Shown here: piece by piece, positions 1 through 6,072 of the stretch | How positions within the stretch are numbered: the stretch's first letter is position 1 | How the letters are laid out: each line of letters opens with the position of its first letter | From: Pseudomonadota bacterium | GTDB taxonomy: Bacteria; Desulfobacterota; Desulfovibrionia; Desulfovibrionales; Desulfomicrobiaceae | Length of the DNA: 8,271 nucleotides | NCBI GenBank assembly: GCA_023393525.1 | Contig: JAEWKZ010000128.1 | Location: 1 to 8,271, forward strand | Reading direction: 5' to 3' | Notes under the pieces: model-generated | What the model saw: the letters and a program-made list of their open reading frames with translations, nothing else | Databases searched by the model: none | Told to the model about the DNA's origin: nothing | Program-made: the position numbers and the translations under genes

Positions 1-2
1 TC

Positions 3-308
3 TATGACCTGGGTGCCCCCGGGCTGCCGGCCTACCAACTGGTGGTGAACTGGCGGCCCTGCGCCATGTGTTTCGGCGCGGTGCTGTGGTCGGGCGTCCG
101 CTCGCTGGTGATTGCGGGCGAGGGGCCAGAACTGGAGGAGATAACCGGTTTCGACGAAGGCCCAATCCACCCCGACTGGCGTGCCGAGCTGTCGCAACGC
201 GGAATAGAAGTAGTGGAGGATGTTTTGCGGGCGGAAGCCCTGGAAGCCTACCGGGAATTCGCCGCCAGCCAGTCGTTTGTCTATAATGCCCGGCTCGGGG
301 TGGACTGA
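3..308 (+). CDS. nucleoside/cytidine deaminase-family protein, 3' part
   Basis: The 5' end is outside the window; 101 codons and the TGA stop at 306-308 are visible. The frame is open from base 3 and contains PCAMCFGAVLWSG near residue 20, the second zinc-binding motif (PCxxC) of the cytidine/deoxycytidylate deaminase superfamily, in which two Cys hold the catalytic zinc. The first motif (H/C-A-E) must lie upstream. After it come a GFDEGPIHPDW segment and an acidic helical tail ending in YNARLGVD. This resembles guanine-deaminase/TadA-like small nucleoside deaminases more than blasticidin-type enzymes, but the substrate cannot be told. A GTG at 42 is not a credible start because it would remove part of the conserved core. 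The gene is GC-rich, unlike the AT-rich DNA after it. If the tRNA fragment at 566-612 marks the end of an integrated element, this gene may be cargo or sit in its terminal region; this is inference. Confidence 0.8.
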   Translation, partial: YDLGAPGLPAYQLVVNWRPCAMCFGAVLWSGVRSLVIAGEGPELEEITGFDEGPIHPDWRAELSQRGIEVVEDVLRAEALEAYREFAASQSFVYNARLGVD

Positions 309-565
309 GAGTCCGCTCCTGGTCCGCGTTACTCAGCACTGCGAGATCATCGAAACAGGAATCGAGAGCTGGAGGCTAACTCCGCAGGATGGAGGCCCTG
401 ATTGACGATGACCAATTTATCATATAATATCAACATGTAAAGATCAACGAAGGCGACTCGATTTGAATACCAGTTTTGAATACTTTTGCCTCATTTTCGA
501 CCCTTTTTGAGGTATTCATCAGAAAAAAAGCTAATAATAACAGATAATTACCTAGGCGAGAGTAA
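309..565. other. AT-rich non-coding stretch before the tRNA scar
   Basis: No convincing gene. From about 400 on the base composition falls to clearly AT-rich, unlike the rest of the window. TTTGAATAC occurs twice as direct repeats (462-470 and 475-483, 13 bp apart), and its inverse GTATTCA lies at 512-518. CCTCA (489-493) and TGAGG (508-512) add to an imperfect inverted repeat. Such short repeats beside a tRNA-derived attachment site are typical of integrase arm sites in mobile elements, but that role here is inference. Confidence 0.5.
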
Positions 566-612
566 CGTTCGGGACGCAGAGACCGGAGGTTCAAATCCTC
601 TCATCCCGACCA
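566..612 (+). repeat. 3' fragment of tRNA-Pro(CGG), putative attachment site (attR-type)
   Basis: The 47 bases read as the 3' part of a tRNA. The anticodon loop TTCGGGA is at 568-574 (anticodon CGG at 570-572) and the 3' anticodon stem CGCAG at 575-579. The T stem GGAGG (585-589) pairs with CCTCT (597-601) around a seven-base TTCAAAT loop. The 3' acceptor strand CATCCCG is at 602-608, then discriminator A and encoded CCA (610-612). No D arm or 5' acceptor strand (CGGGATG expected) lies upstream, so it is not a functional tRNA. Tyrosine-recombinase elements that target tRNA genes duplicate just this portion and leave the 3' copy at the far end. Because the tRNA terminator follows directly, the original chromosome should be on the right and the element, with the intact tRNA-Pro, on the left beyond the window. 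Confidence 0.8.
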
Positions 613-619
613 AAATTTC

Positions 620-654
620 AAGGGCTTGGATACAAAAATCCAGGCCCTTTCTTT
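620..654 (+). terminator. Rho-independent terminator of the ancestral tRNA-Pro
   Basis: A 12-bp stem, 620-631 with 638-649 (one T-G wobble), closes a six-base loop and is followed by TCTTT. It lies 7 nt after the CCA of the tRNA fragment, the normal place for a tRNA gene terminator, and supports the view that sequence right of 612 is the original tRNA flank. Confidence 0.75.
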
Positions 655-839
655 GTTGTGATACTTTCCGGTAATAGCAGCCGCCTGAAAACCCGCATTT
701 CACAGCGGAAGTGCGGGACGGCGTCCTCCGCCGATAAAAGAAATCCGCAAATACGGTGGAGATAGGCAGGGGTATGCTCGAACAATGCGGGCGCATCTAC
801 GCAAACGCGCCCGGACCTAGGCATTGCGGGATCGACAAG
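655..839. other. non-coding region with one strong hairpin
   Basis: No supportable gene on either strand. A 10-bp inverted repeat (692-701 with 708-717, one T-G wobble, six-base loop) is the only clear structure. It has no T tract after it, so it is not an ordinary terminator. TGCGGG recurs at about 712, 785 and 825. Function unknown. Confidence 0.4.
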
Positions 840-869
840 AAAAGCCCCGTCAGAAATGGCGGGGCTTTT
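840..869 (-). terminator. bidirectional Rho-independent terminator after the PEP-CTERM gene
   Basis: AAAAGCCCCG (840-849) pairs perfectly with CGGGGCTTTT (860-869), and the stem can extend inward by two pairs. It lies 34 nt beyond the minus-strand stop at 904. Both sides carry A/T runs, so it can work in either direction. Confidence 0.85.
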
Positions 870-903
870 ATCGACTGTCAGCTTTTTCGACAACGTAAAA
901 ACT

Positions 904-1725
904 TCATGCCTTGCGGCGTAACCCGAACAGACCAAGCAGCCCTGCGCCAACCAGAAGCAGCGTGGAGGGCTCGGGAACGGGGTTGGGATCATCTCCGCCA
1001 AACGAACCGCCCTGGAGGAAAATGGCCGAATCAAGAACGTAATCCCCGGCATCGGCAATTTGCAGCGAAATGGTGTGCTGACCGGCGCTCAATCCCAAGG
1101 CCTGGGCCGTGAGCACTGTCGTGAAACCGTCGTACTGTATGTCGGCAGGGCTGGCGACGCCTGAATTGTTGACATAATATGAAGGATTCGCGTCGAGATT
1201 AACATTGTTGATGGACACAGGGCTTCCATTTGGCAAAAGCGCGATGTCAGTCCCGTCCAGGAAAAATCCGAATACGTCGTTATATTCTGAACCGACCCAT
1301 TCATTGTATTCCTCCGAGGCAAAAACAAAATTGAAGAAAAGGTTTCCCGTATCGGAAGTGAACACAATATCAAGAATGGTCGCATCATTGGTCGAATAGC
1401 CCGGGATGAGCGCGTCCAAGGTCGTCGAACCAGCGAAGCTGTTATCCTGCCCTGCATCGCTATCATTATTCGGGCCGACCGCCAAGCTGGCTTGGCCATT
1501 GGTCAGGATGATGCCGGAGTTAATGCCTATCGCATCGCCCGCTCCGGAAAAAAGACCCGCCGAGCCGGATGCCCCGTTAAAGGAGCTTGAAATGACGCTG
1601 ATCCCGCTACCCAGCAAACTGCCCACAAGAGTGGCGCTGTCAGAAGTTGGGGTTATCGTGAGTGCGTATGCCGGCCCGGCAAGAAACATCAAAAATCCAA
1701 CCATCAATCCAAGCAGCTTTTTCAT
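904..1725 (-). CDS. PEP-CTERM protein with choice-of-anchor-L-type domain
   Basis: A 273-residue secreted protein. It starts MKKLLG at 1725 with a hydrophobic signal peptide (about 1-21, ending PAYA). The mature part is rich in Gly, Ser, Asn and Asp and contains FASEEYNEW and SEYNDVFGFFLDG, characteristic of the choice-of-anchor-L family. It ends in VPEPS (250-254), a hydrophobic helix and RRKA, the PEP-CTERM sorting signal. In known systems exosortase (EpsH/XrtA) recognises this tail, and such proteins go with exopolysaccharide and biofilm or floc formation; no exosortase is visible here. The frame stays open upstream to 1890, but the start at 1725 fits the signal peptide and a ribosome site AAGGGGGGGG directly before it. 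The -24/-12 promoter at 1777-1792 also lies inside the longer frame. The run of eight G between the Shine-Dalgarno A's and the start is unusual. The gene is single, with its own terminator. Confidence 0.9.
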   Translation of the reverse strand: MKKLLGLMVGFLMFLAGPAYALTITPTSDSATLVGSLLGSGISVISSSFNGASGSAGLFSGAGDAIGINSGIILTNGQASLAVGPNNDSDAGQDNSFAGSTTLDALIPGYSTNDATILDIVFTSDTGNLFFNFVFASEEYNEWVGSEYNDVFGFFLDGTDIALLPNGSPVSINNVNLDANPSYYVNNSGVASPADIQYDGFTTVLTAQALGLSAGQHTISLQIADAGDYVLDSAIFLQGGSFGGDDPNPVPEPSTLLLVGAGLLGLFGLRRKA

Positions 1726-1776
1726 ACCCCCCCCTTGTGCGTGAACGTTGAACACATTCGTTATTGGCAGAGAAAA

Positions 1777-1792
1777 AGCAAAATATGCGCCA
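1777..1792 (-). promoter_or_regulatory. sigma-54 (-24/-12) promoter of the PEP-CTERM gene
   Basis: On the minus strand the sequence reads TGGCGCATATTTTGCT, with GG and GC separated by exactly 10 bases, close to the RpoN consensus TGGCAC-N5-TTGC. The predicted start site near 1766 gives a leader of about 40 nt to the ATG at 1725. PEP-CTERM systems are known to be linked to the PrsK/PrsR two-component pair, whose regulator is of the sigma-54-activating type, so an RpoN promoter fits. No activator site was identified. Confidence 0.7.
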
Positions 1793-2370
1793 TTCTTACC
1801 AAGCCTTGCAGGCATGACCACGCAGCACAGGCGGCTGTAGCCATGCGTTCGTTCATGCCGCAAAACGGCAACCTCGCCATCCGCGAGCAACGAGGATCGT
1901 AAAAAATCCCGCCTCTATCACAGAGCCGTCTTTGCTTCGAAAAATCGGAAACTTAGACACTTTCGCCACTCAGGAATGCGGCGTTTGAAAGAGGCCTGAG
2001 TTGTCAGAATCTTCGACAGGTAGTCGAAAAATATTACATCCGCTTCCTACCATCGGAAAGCAGGCAGATTGGCAAGCGAAATCAATCACCTGGCAAGGTC
2101 CCGTGCCTTCGGCGTAGCGCCTGAGAATATCCGGCCCGAAGTTGGAACCACTTGAGATCATCGGCACCCCGAGGCTGACTGATACCCACACATCTTGTAT
2201 CATCTGACCATGTACGATCTTGATATCGATCATATCCTATTCTCCCCAAGTCGTACCTCCCGTGTTTCATCTCCGGAGAGTTTCGCACCATGGCGAAGCA
2301 TGAGACACCCCGCCCTTGCCTTGAAGGGCGTGAGATCGTAGAAACACGGCCACGTACCCAGGAGCACTAC
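1793..2370. other. long divergent intergenic region
   Basis: This region separates the PEP-CTERM gene from the rhodanese gene. It should hold upstream activator sites for the left promoter and the promoter for the right. Visible structures: TTCGAC/GTCGAA (2012-2017 with 2023-2028, five-base loop) and a perfect 7-bp hairpin CGCCCTT/AAGGGCG (2311-2317 with 2324-2330) in the leader of the rhodanese gene. An 87-codon minus-strand frame (2233 to 1970) has a GGGGAG about 9 nt before its ATG but no recognisable family, so it is only a weak gene candidate. I see no convincing sigma-70 promoter for the right-hand gene. Confidence 0.4.
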
Positions 2371-3261
2371 ATGAAACCACCCATTTCTTTCGGCCTCAAA
2401 ACCGCGATTATCATCGGCGTGTCCATCGGGCTGGCCCTGGCTTTCAATGCCACGCGACCGGACAGGCTGCCTTTGGTTCGCGATCCGGAAAGCGCGGCGC
2501 AGGCCGCCATCCAGCGTGGCGAGATATCCCTCGCCGAGGCGGCGCTTCTGTTCCGATCCGGACAGGCTGTTTTTGTCGATGCCCGGGAAGCCGGTGAATA
2601 CGCCCTCGGCCATATCGACGGAGCGATTTCCCTTGATCCCCTTTTCTTTGGACAGGAGTATCCAGCGGTCCAGGAACTCCTGAAAGAAGCGGCGACAATC
2701 GTCACCTATTGCGACGGAGAGCTCTGCGAACTGAGCCATGAACTGGCCGAACAGCTCAAGGGAGTGGGGTTGCGGGATGTCCGCGTGCTCAGGAACGGCT
2801 GGACGCTGTGGCGCGAGCAGGGATTGCCCACCGCCACGGGAGATCAGGTCAAGCCCCGGGACGGGGCGCAGGAAGCGCTCGAGGAAGATCTGGAGCAGGT
2901 TGACGCCGCAGCGGAAAAAGCGGCGGAAGAAGGAGGAGCGACGCCCGAGCCTGGGGACAGGCCGCAGCTGCCCGAACCTCGCGAAATCATGCCGGGGGAA
3001 AGCGGATCAAACGGGACGGAGCAAACGAACCAGACCCTGCGGCACGCTCCGCAGGAGCACTCATTCCCGGAGGCGGAAATCCCGCAAACGCAGCCCTTGG
3101 AACCGGCGCCTCTGAAGCCGGGGCTCCCGGAAGCGGCCCCGTCCGATCCCGTCCACGCGGAGCCGGCCCCCGAGCAGCCCGCGCCCCAAGCCCCGTCTGA
3201 AGAACCGCGCATACAGGACGTGAACCCGCCCGCCTTAAAAACCCAGGGAGAACAATCATGA
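2371..3261 (+). CDS. membrane-anchored rhodanese-like protein with Pro/Glu-rich tail
   Basis: A 296-residue protein. An N-terminal membrane helix (about 8-25, FGLKTAIIIGVSIGLALAF) anchors it, with the remainder probably on the periplasmic side. The rhodanese domain (about 52-147) shows VFVDAREAGEYALGHIDGA, the conserved Asp and Glu of the family, and the active-site loop YCDGELCE with the presumed sulfur-carrying Cys114 and a second Cys119. The last 150 residues are low-complexity, rich in Pro, Glu, Ala and Gln, probably disordered. ATG 2371 is chosen because AGGAG lies 6 nt before it and the membrane helix then begins in the normal place; an in-frame ATG at 2290 would add 27 polar residues and has poorer spacing. 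Its stop overlaps the start of the next gene (ATGA), so the two are coupled and probably act together in periplasmic sulfur or thiol chemistry. The substrate is unknown. Confidence 0.85.
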   Translation: MKPPISFGLKTAIIIGVSIGLALAFNATRPDRLPLVRDPESAAQAAIQRGEISLAEAALLFRSGQAVFVDAREAGEYALGHIDGAISLDPLFFGQEYPAVQELLKEAATIVTYCDGELCELSHELAEQLKGVGLRDVRVLRNGWTLWREQGLPTATGDQVKPRDGAQEALEEDLEQVDAAAEKAAEEGGATPEPGDRPQLPEPREIMPGESGSNGTEQTNQTLRHAPQEHSFPEAEIPQTQPLEPAPLKPGLPEAAPSDPVHAEPAPEQPAPQAPSEEPRIQDVNPPALKTQGEQS

Positions 3262-3686
3262 ACGCAGCATCCCTTGCCCGGGGTTCGCGCCTGGCCCTGG
3301 CCCTTGTCTTCCTGGCCGCGGCCCCGCAGAAAATCATGGCTCCGGCCGAGTTCGCCGCCAGCGTGGGCAGCTACCTCATCCTGCCGGACGCGCTCATCAA
3401 TTTCACGGCCCTGACCCTGCCCTGGCTGGAAATCGTCGTGGCCATCCTGCTCGTGTTCCGCGTCTGGACAGGACAAGCCCTGTTCCTGGCCAACGCCATG
3501 CTGGTCGTCTTTCTTGGCGCGATAGTCGGCGCATACCTTCGGGGCATAGACCTGAACTGCGGATGCTTCTCAAGCGCCCCAACGGTCTCGGACGACATGG
3601 TCTTCTACATTGTCCGCGATGTCATCTTCGTGGTTCTGGGCCTGACAGCGGCCTGGCTTTACCGGCGGGGATACGACTCCGACTAG
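3258..3686 (+). CDS. MauE/DoxX-type redox-associated membrane protein
   Basis: A 142-residue integral membrane protein with about four hydrophobic helices: 10-22, 52-68, 73-93 and 115-134. The motif DLNCGCFS (Cys101 and Cys103) precedes the last helix, as in MauE-like members of the DoxX superfamily, which are thought to handle thiol redox or disulfide transfer at the membrane. The start overlaps the upstream stop as ATGA at 3258-3261, which indicates translational coupling with the rhodanese. A rhodanese paired with a MauE-like protein suggests a membrane thiol or persulfide relay; this is inference from context. The stop TAG at 3684-3686 shares CTAG with the stop of the convergent pab gene, so no terminator separates them. 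Confidence 0.85.
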   Translation: MNAASLARGSRLALALVFLAAAPQKIMAPAEFAASVGSYLILPDALINFTALTLPWLEIVVAILLVFRVWTGQALFLANAMLVVFLGAIVGAYLRGIDLNCGCFSSAPTVSDDMVFYIVRDVIFVVLGLTAAWLYRRGYDSD

Positions 3687-5419
3687 GAGGCCGGTCCCTC
3701 TGCATCGACAAGAACGCATTCACGCCAGCCGCGCACGGAATTGATCAGCCACAATCCTGTGCAACGAGGCAGGTCCTCCACCCGCACCACTGCTTCCCTG
3801 ATCCGCCCTTCATGCAGCAGCCGGGCGCGCAACGTGCCCGGCAAAAGACCGCAGGCCACGGACGGCGTGCGCAATTCGCCATCCAGTTCGACGACCAGAT
3901 TGGCGATGGTCGATTCCGTCATCTCCCCCCGCCCGTTCCAGAGCAGCACATCGTCCGCGCCAGGCACCCGGCTCCGGGCCTGGTCATACACCGCGCGCCG
4001 CGTGGTCTTGTGGAAAAGAAACGGATCGGCCGCGTCCACCGCCGACAGGGCCAAAGCCACCCGGCACGGTGTTGATCCGGGCAGAGGACGATGCTCGATG
4101 CTCCAGAATCCGGAACTGTCCACGGTCAGGCGCAGCATCCCTGCGAGACCATCCGCCGTCATCACGGCCTGTTCAAGCGCGTCCCGCACGGCCTCGGGGT
4201 CGAGCCTGAAGCCGAAATGCGCGGCGCTGCCTTGCAAACGCCGCATATGCTCCTCGAGAAGAAAAATGCCCTCGCCTTGTTTCCAGCGCATGGTTTCAAG
4301 CAGCAGAAATTCCGGTGCCGGGGCGACCAGCACGCGGGCCTTGATCCGCGTCTCGCGGAACTCCTCCGCAGGGTCCGAATCCCAGACAATGCCCCCGCCC
4401 ACCCCGTACTCGGCCGTGCCCAAAAGCTTGTCGACCAGCACCGTGCGGATGGCCACGTTGAAACGCGCCTTGCGGCCAGGGCTCATCACCCCGATGCTTC
4501 CGGTGTAGATGCGGCGCGGCGACACTTCGAGCTCCTGAATGATGCCCATGGTCCGGACCTTGGGTGCGCCGGTGATGGACGCGGCCGGAAACAGGGCCTC
4601 CATGACCCGCGCCGTCGGCTCCAGCGTGCGACCACGCACCAGGGAAGTGAGCTGCCAGAGCGTCGGATAACGCTCCACGCGAAAAAGTTCGGGCACATGC
4701 ACGCTGCCGGGCAGACAGACCCGGCCGAGGTCGTTTCTGACCATGTCGACGATCATCACGTTTTCGGCCCGCTCCTTTTCCGAAGCTTCGAGCGCCCGGG
4801 CCAGAGCCTGGTCCTCTTCGGGCCAGCGTCCTCTCGGAGCCGTGCCTTTCATGGGACGGGACCAGACATCCTCTCCCTCCCGTTCAAAAAACATCTCCGG
4901 CGATGCGCTGCAGATGGCGAAGTCGGCAGTCTCGATGAAGGCCGCGTGCGGCGAGGGTTGGCGGCGGACGAGGCCCTGAAAGAAATCCCAGGGGGCCGCG
5001 TCAAAACGGGCTCGCAGACGATGCGTGAGGTTAACTTGATAGGTTTCGCCCCGGGCCAGATACTCGCGGATGCGTTCCAGGGCGCGGCCATGGGCGCGGG
5101 CGTCCAGTTCCGAAACCCAGTCCAGGGCGGGGACGGCATTCGCAGTCTCTGGCGTCACGACGACGGAATCGTCGAACAGCCCGAACCAAGCCAGCGGAAA
5201 CGACCCGCAGGACGCGTCGGGCATGGCCGGATCAAAGGAGCTGCCCGCTTCATAGGCCAGAAAGCCTACCGCATGAAGCCCGCGTCTTTCCACTTCTCCT
5301 TCCACATGGGCGATAAGCTGAGGCACCTCATGGGGGCGGCGGGCCGCAAAAATGGCCCGGGGACGCTCATAGCGCACCCAGGCCGAATGTTCAGCGGAAT
5401 ATATGACTGCGACGGGCAT
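3683..5419 (-). CDS. pabB: bifunctional aminodeoxychorismate synthase component I / aminodeoxychorismate lyase (PabB-PabC fusion)
   Basis: A 578-residue fusion for p-aminobenzoate synthesis, the folate precursor. Residues about 1-370 are the chorismate-binding PabB part, with GETYQVNLTHR, SPEMFFERE, PMKGTAPRG, DMVRNDLGR, SITGAPKV and GVGGGIVWDSDP. The Lys in KGT (Lys191) is the residue that separates aminodeoxychorismate synthase from anthranilate synthase, which has Ala there. Residues about 372-578 are the class IV aminotransferase-fold PabC part, with the PLP Lys471 in FHKTTRR and NGRGEMTESTIANL. The length is normal for this fusion. The glutaminase PabA is not in the window and must be elsewhere. 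ATG 5419 is preferred over TTG 5425 because AGGG lies about 8 nt upstream of the ATG. The gene is transcribed alone, downstream of the terminator at 5554-5589. Confidence 0.93.
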   Translation of the reverse strand: MPVAVIYSAEHSAWVRYERPRAIFAARRPHEVPQLIAHVEGEVERRGLHAVGFLAYEAGSSFDPAMPDASCGSFPLAWFGLFDDSVVVTPETANAVPALDWVSELDARAHGRALERIREYLARGETYQVNLTHRLRARFDAAPWDFFQGLVRRQPSPHAAFIETADFAICSASPEMFFEREGEDVWSRPMKGTAPRGRWPEEDQALARALEASEKERAENVMIVDMVRNDLGRVCLPGSVHVPELFRVERYPTLWQLTSLVRGRTLEPTARVMEALFPAASITGAPKVRTMGIIQELEVSPRRIYTGSIGVMSPGRKARFNVAIRTVLVDKLLGTAEYGVGGGIVWDSDPAEEFRETRIKARVLVAPAPEFLLLETMRWKQGEGIFLLEEHMRRLQGSAAHFGFRLDPEAVRDALEQAVMTADGLAGMLRLTVDSSGFWSIEHRPLPGSTPCRVALALSAVDAADPFLFHKTTRRAVYDQARSRVPGADDVLLWNGRGEMTESTIANLVVELDGELRTPSVACGLLPGTLRARLLHEGRIREAVVRVEDLPRCTGLWLINSVRGWRECVLVDAEGPAS

Positions 5420-5492
5420 GGACAAGCCCTATCTTGCGCCCCGAAGCAGCGCAACTGGCCCATAAACCTGCGGTTGCCGGTCAGGCGCTTGC

Positions 5493-5504
5493 GAGACCGG
5501 TCTC
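5493..5504. promoter_or_regulatory. 12-bp palindrome upstream of pab, possible operator
   Basis: GAGACCGGTCTC is a perfect palindrome about 75 nt before the pab start. A second CCGGTC lies exactly 20 bp away (5477-5482 against 5497-5502), so repressor or activator half-sites on one helix face are possible. No regulator is identified; chance in GC-rich DNA cannot be excluded. Confidence 0.3.
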
Positions 5505-5545
5505 CTGGACGTCGCTCGGCCTGCTGAAAATGCGGCGCGGTGGAC

Positions 5546-5589
5546 AAAAAAAACCACGACCGGAAGGTGCCAGATCCTCCCGGCCGTGG
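5546..5589 (-). terminator. Rho-independent terminator of the 45-residue peptide gene
   Basis: On the minus strand a 14-bp stem (5576-5589 with 5554-5567, two G-U wobbles, eight-base loop) is followed by eight U (5553-5546). It lies 27 nt after the stop of the small gene and insulates pab from it. Confidence 0.85.
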
Positions 5590-5615
5590 ATACGCGAAAG
5601 TCGAACCATCCGAAC

Positions 5616-5753
5616 TCAGGCGATCACAAAGGCCACAAGCTGCCCCATGAACTGCACGACATCGGAAACCTGATTCATGAGTGTATCGCTCCAGCCATAA
5701 GCAACAAGAGTCGCCATCCCTGCAAGCCAGAAAAGGTAACATAACTGCTTCAT
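5616..5753 (-). CDS. small membrane peptide, 45 residues, function unknown
   Basis: The product begins MKQLCYLFWLAGMATLVAYG: a hydrophobic helix of about 17 residues, then a short polar stretch and an amphipathic or hydrophobic C-terminal half (VVQFMGQLVAFVIA). I do not recognise a family. It is supported as a gene by a strong ribosome site (GAGGGGG about 7 nt before the ATG), a -24/-12-like promoter upstream, and an excellent terminator just after its stop. An upstream in-frame extension to 5855 is rejected because it would read through that promoter and lacks this ribosome site. A regulated single-gene unit of this size may be a stress or envelope peptide, but that is speculation. Confidence 0.65.
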   Translation of the reverse strand: MKQLCYLFWLAGMATLVAYGWSDTLMNQVSDVVQFMGQLVAFVIA

Positions 5754-5780
5754 GACATTTCCCCCTCGAAAATCTTGGTA

Positions 5781-5801
5781 TGCCCGGCGCCATTGCCGGG
5801 C
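5781..5801 (-). promoter_or_regulatory. leader hairpin of the small membrane peptide gene
   Basis: GCCCGGC and GCCGGGC pair perfectly around a short loop in the predicted 55-nt leader. There is no T tract after it, so it is more likely an mRNA-stability or translation-control structure than an attenuator. Confidence 0.4.
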
Positions 5802-5817
5802 CTTGGACTTTCCCATG

Positions 5818-5833
5818 AGCAAGGGTCGTGCCT
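5818..5833 (-). promoter_or_regulatory. putative sigma-54 promoter of the small membrane peptide gene
   Basis: The minus strand reads AGGCACGACCCTTGCT. GG and GC are exactly 10 bases apart, and the site differs from TGGCAC-N5-TTGC only at the first base. A start near 5808 would give a leader of about 55 nt to the ATG at 5753. No activator site was identified. Confidence 0.6.
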
Positions 5834-6072
5834 GAGCGATCATCGAGGGCAACATCTTGTCCTGACAGGAATTTTAAGCCTTGTGTCCCAATCATGAGTA
5901 TTTTGATCAAAAAGCCTTGCGCAAAGACCGTACGGAGTGCGCAAAACTTCTCTCACTACCCAGACATTTCAAAGCGGACTTGGCAAAAAACCCTTCCGAA
6001 ACGTACCTCCTCCATGGAAAAATACTGGATAAACTCATTACATTCAGATCGATTGGCCATACATATCGGACG
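5834..6072. other. intergenic region
   Basis: It lies between the small peptide promoter and the end of the rhodanese/di-iron gene. No gene is supportable. I looked for a terminator of the minus-strand gene ending at 6073: a T run occurs on the minus strand near 5987-5991, but no convincing stem precedes it. Confidence 0.4.

Noticed and set aside
540..612. Complete functional tRNA-Pro
   Set aside because: There is no 5' acceptor strand or D arm, and the 5' half of the anticodon stem is disrupted beyond two pairs.
486..674. Short plus-strand open frame over the tRNA fragment
   Set aside because: It translates tRNA and terminator sequence, a common false gene.
1726..1890. N-terminal extension of the PEP-CTERM protein by 55 codons
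   Set aside because: It would bury the signal peptide and run through the -24/-12 promoter; the start at 1725 has its own ribosome site.
1970..2233. 87-codon minus-strand frame as a firm gene
   Set aside because: No recognisable family, uneven codon use and no terminator; kept only as a weak candidate in the intergenic description.
2290..2370. Upstream start for the rhodanese gene
   Set aside because: The added 27 residues are polar and would displace the membrane anchor; AGGAG is ideally spaced for ATG 2371.
4091..5527. Long plus-strand open frame opposite pab
   Set aside because: It is the antisense shadow of the PabB-PabC gene, which has full family motifs; the antisense product has no recognisable domain.
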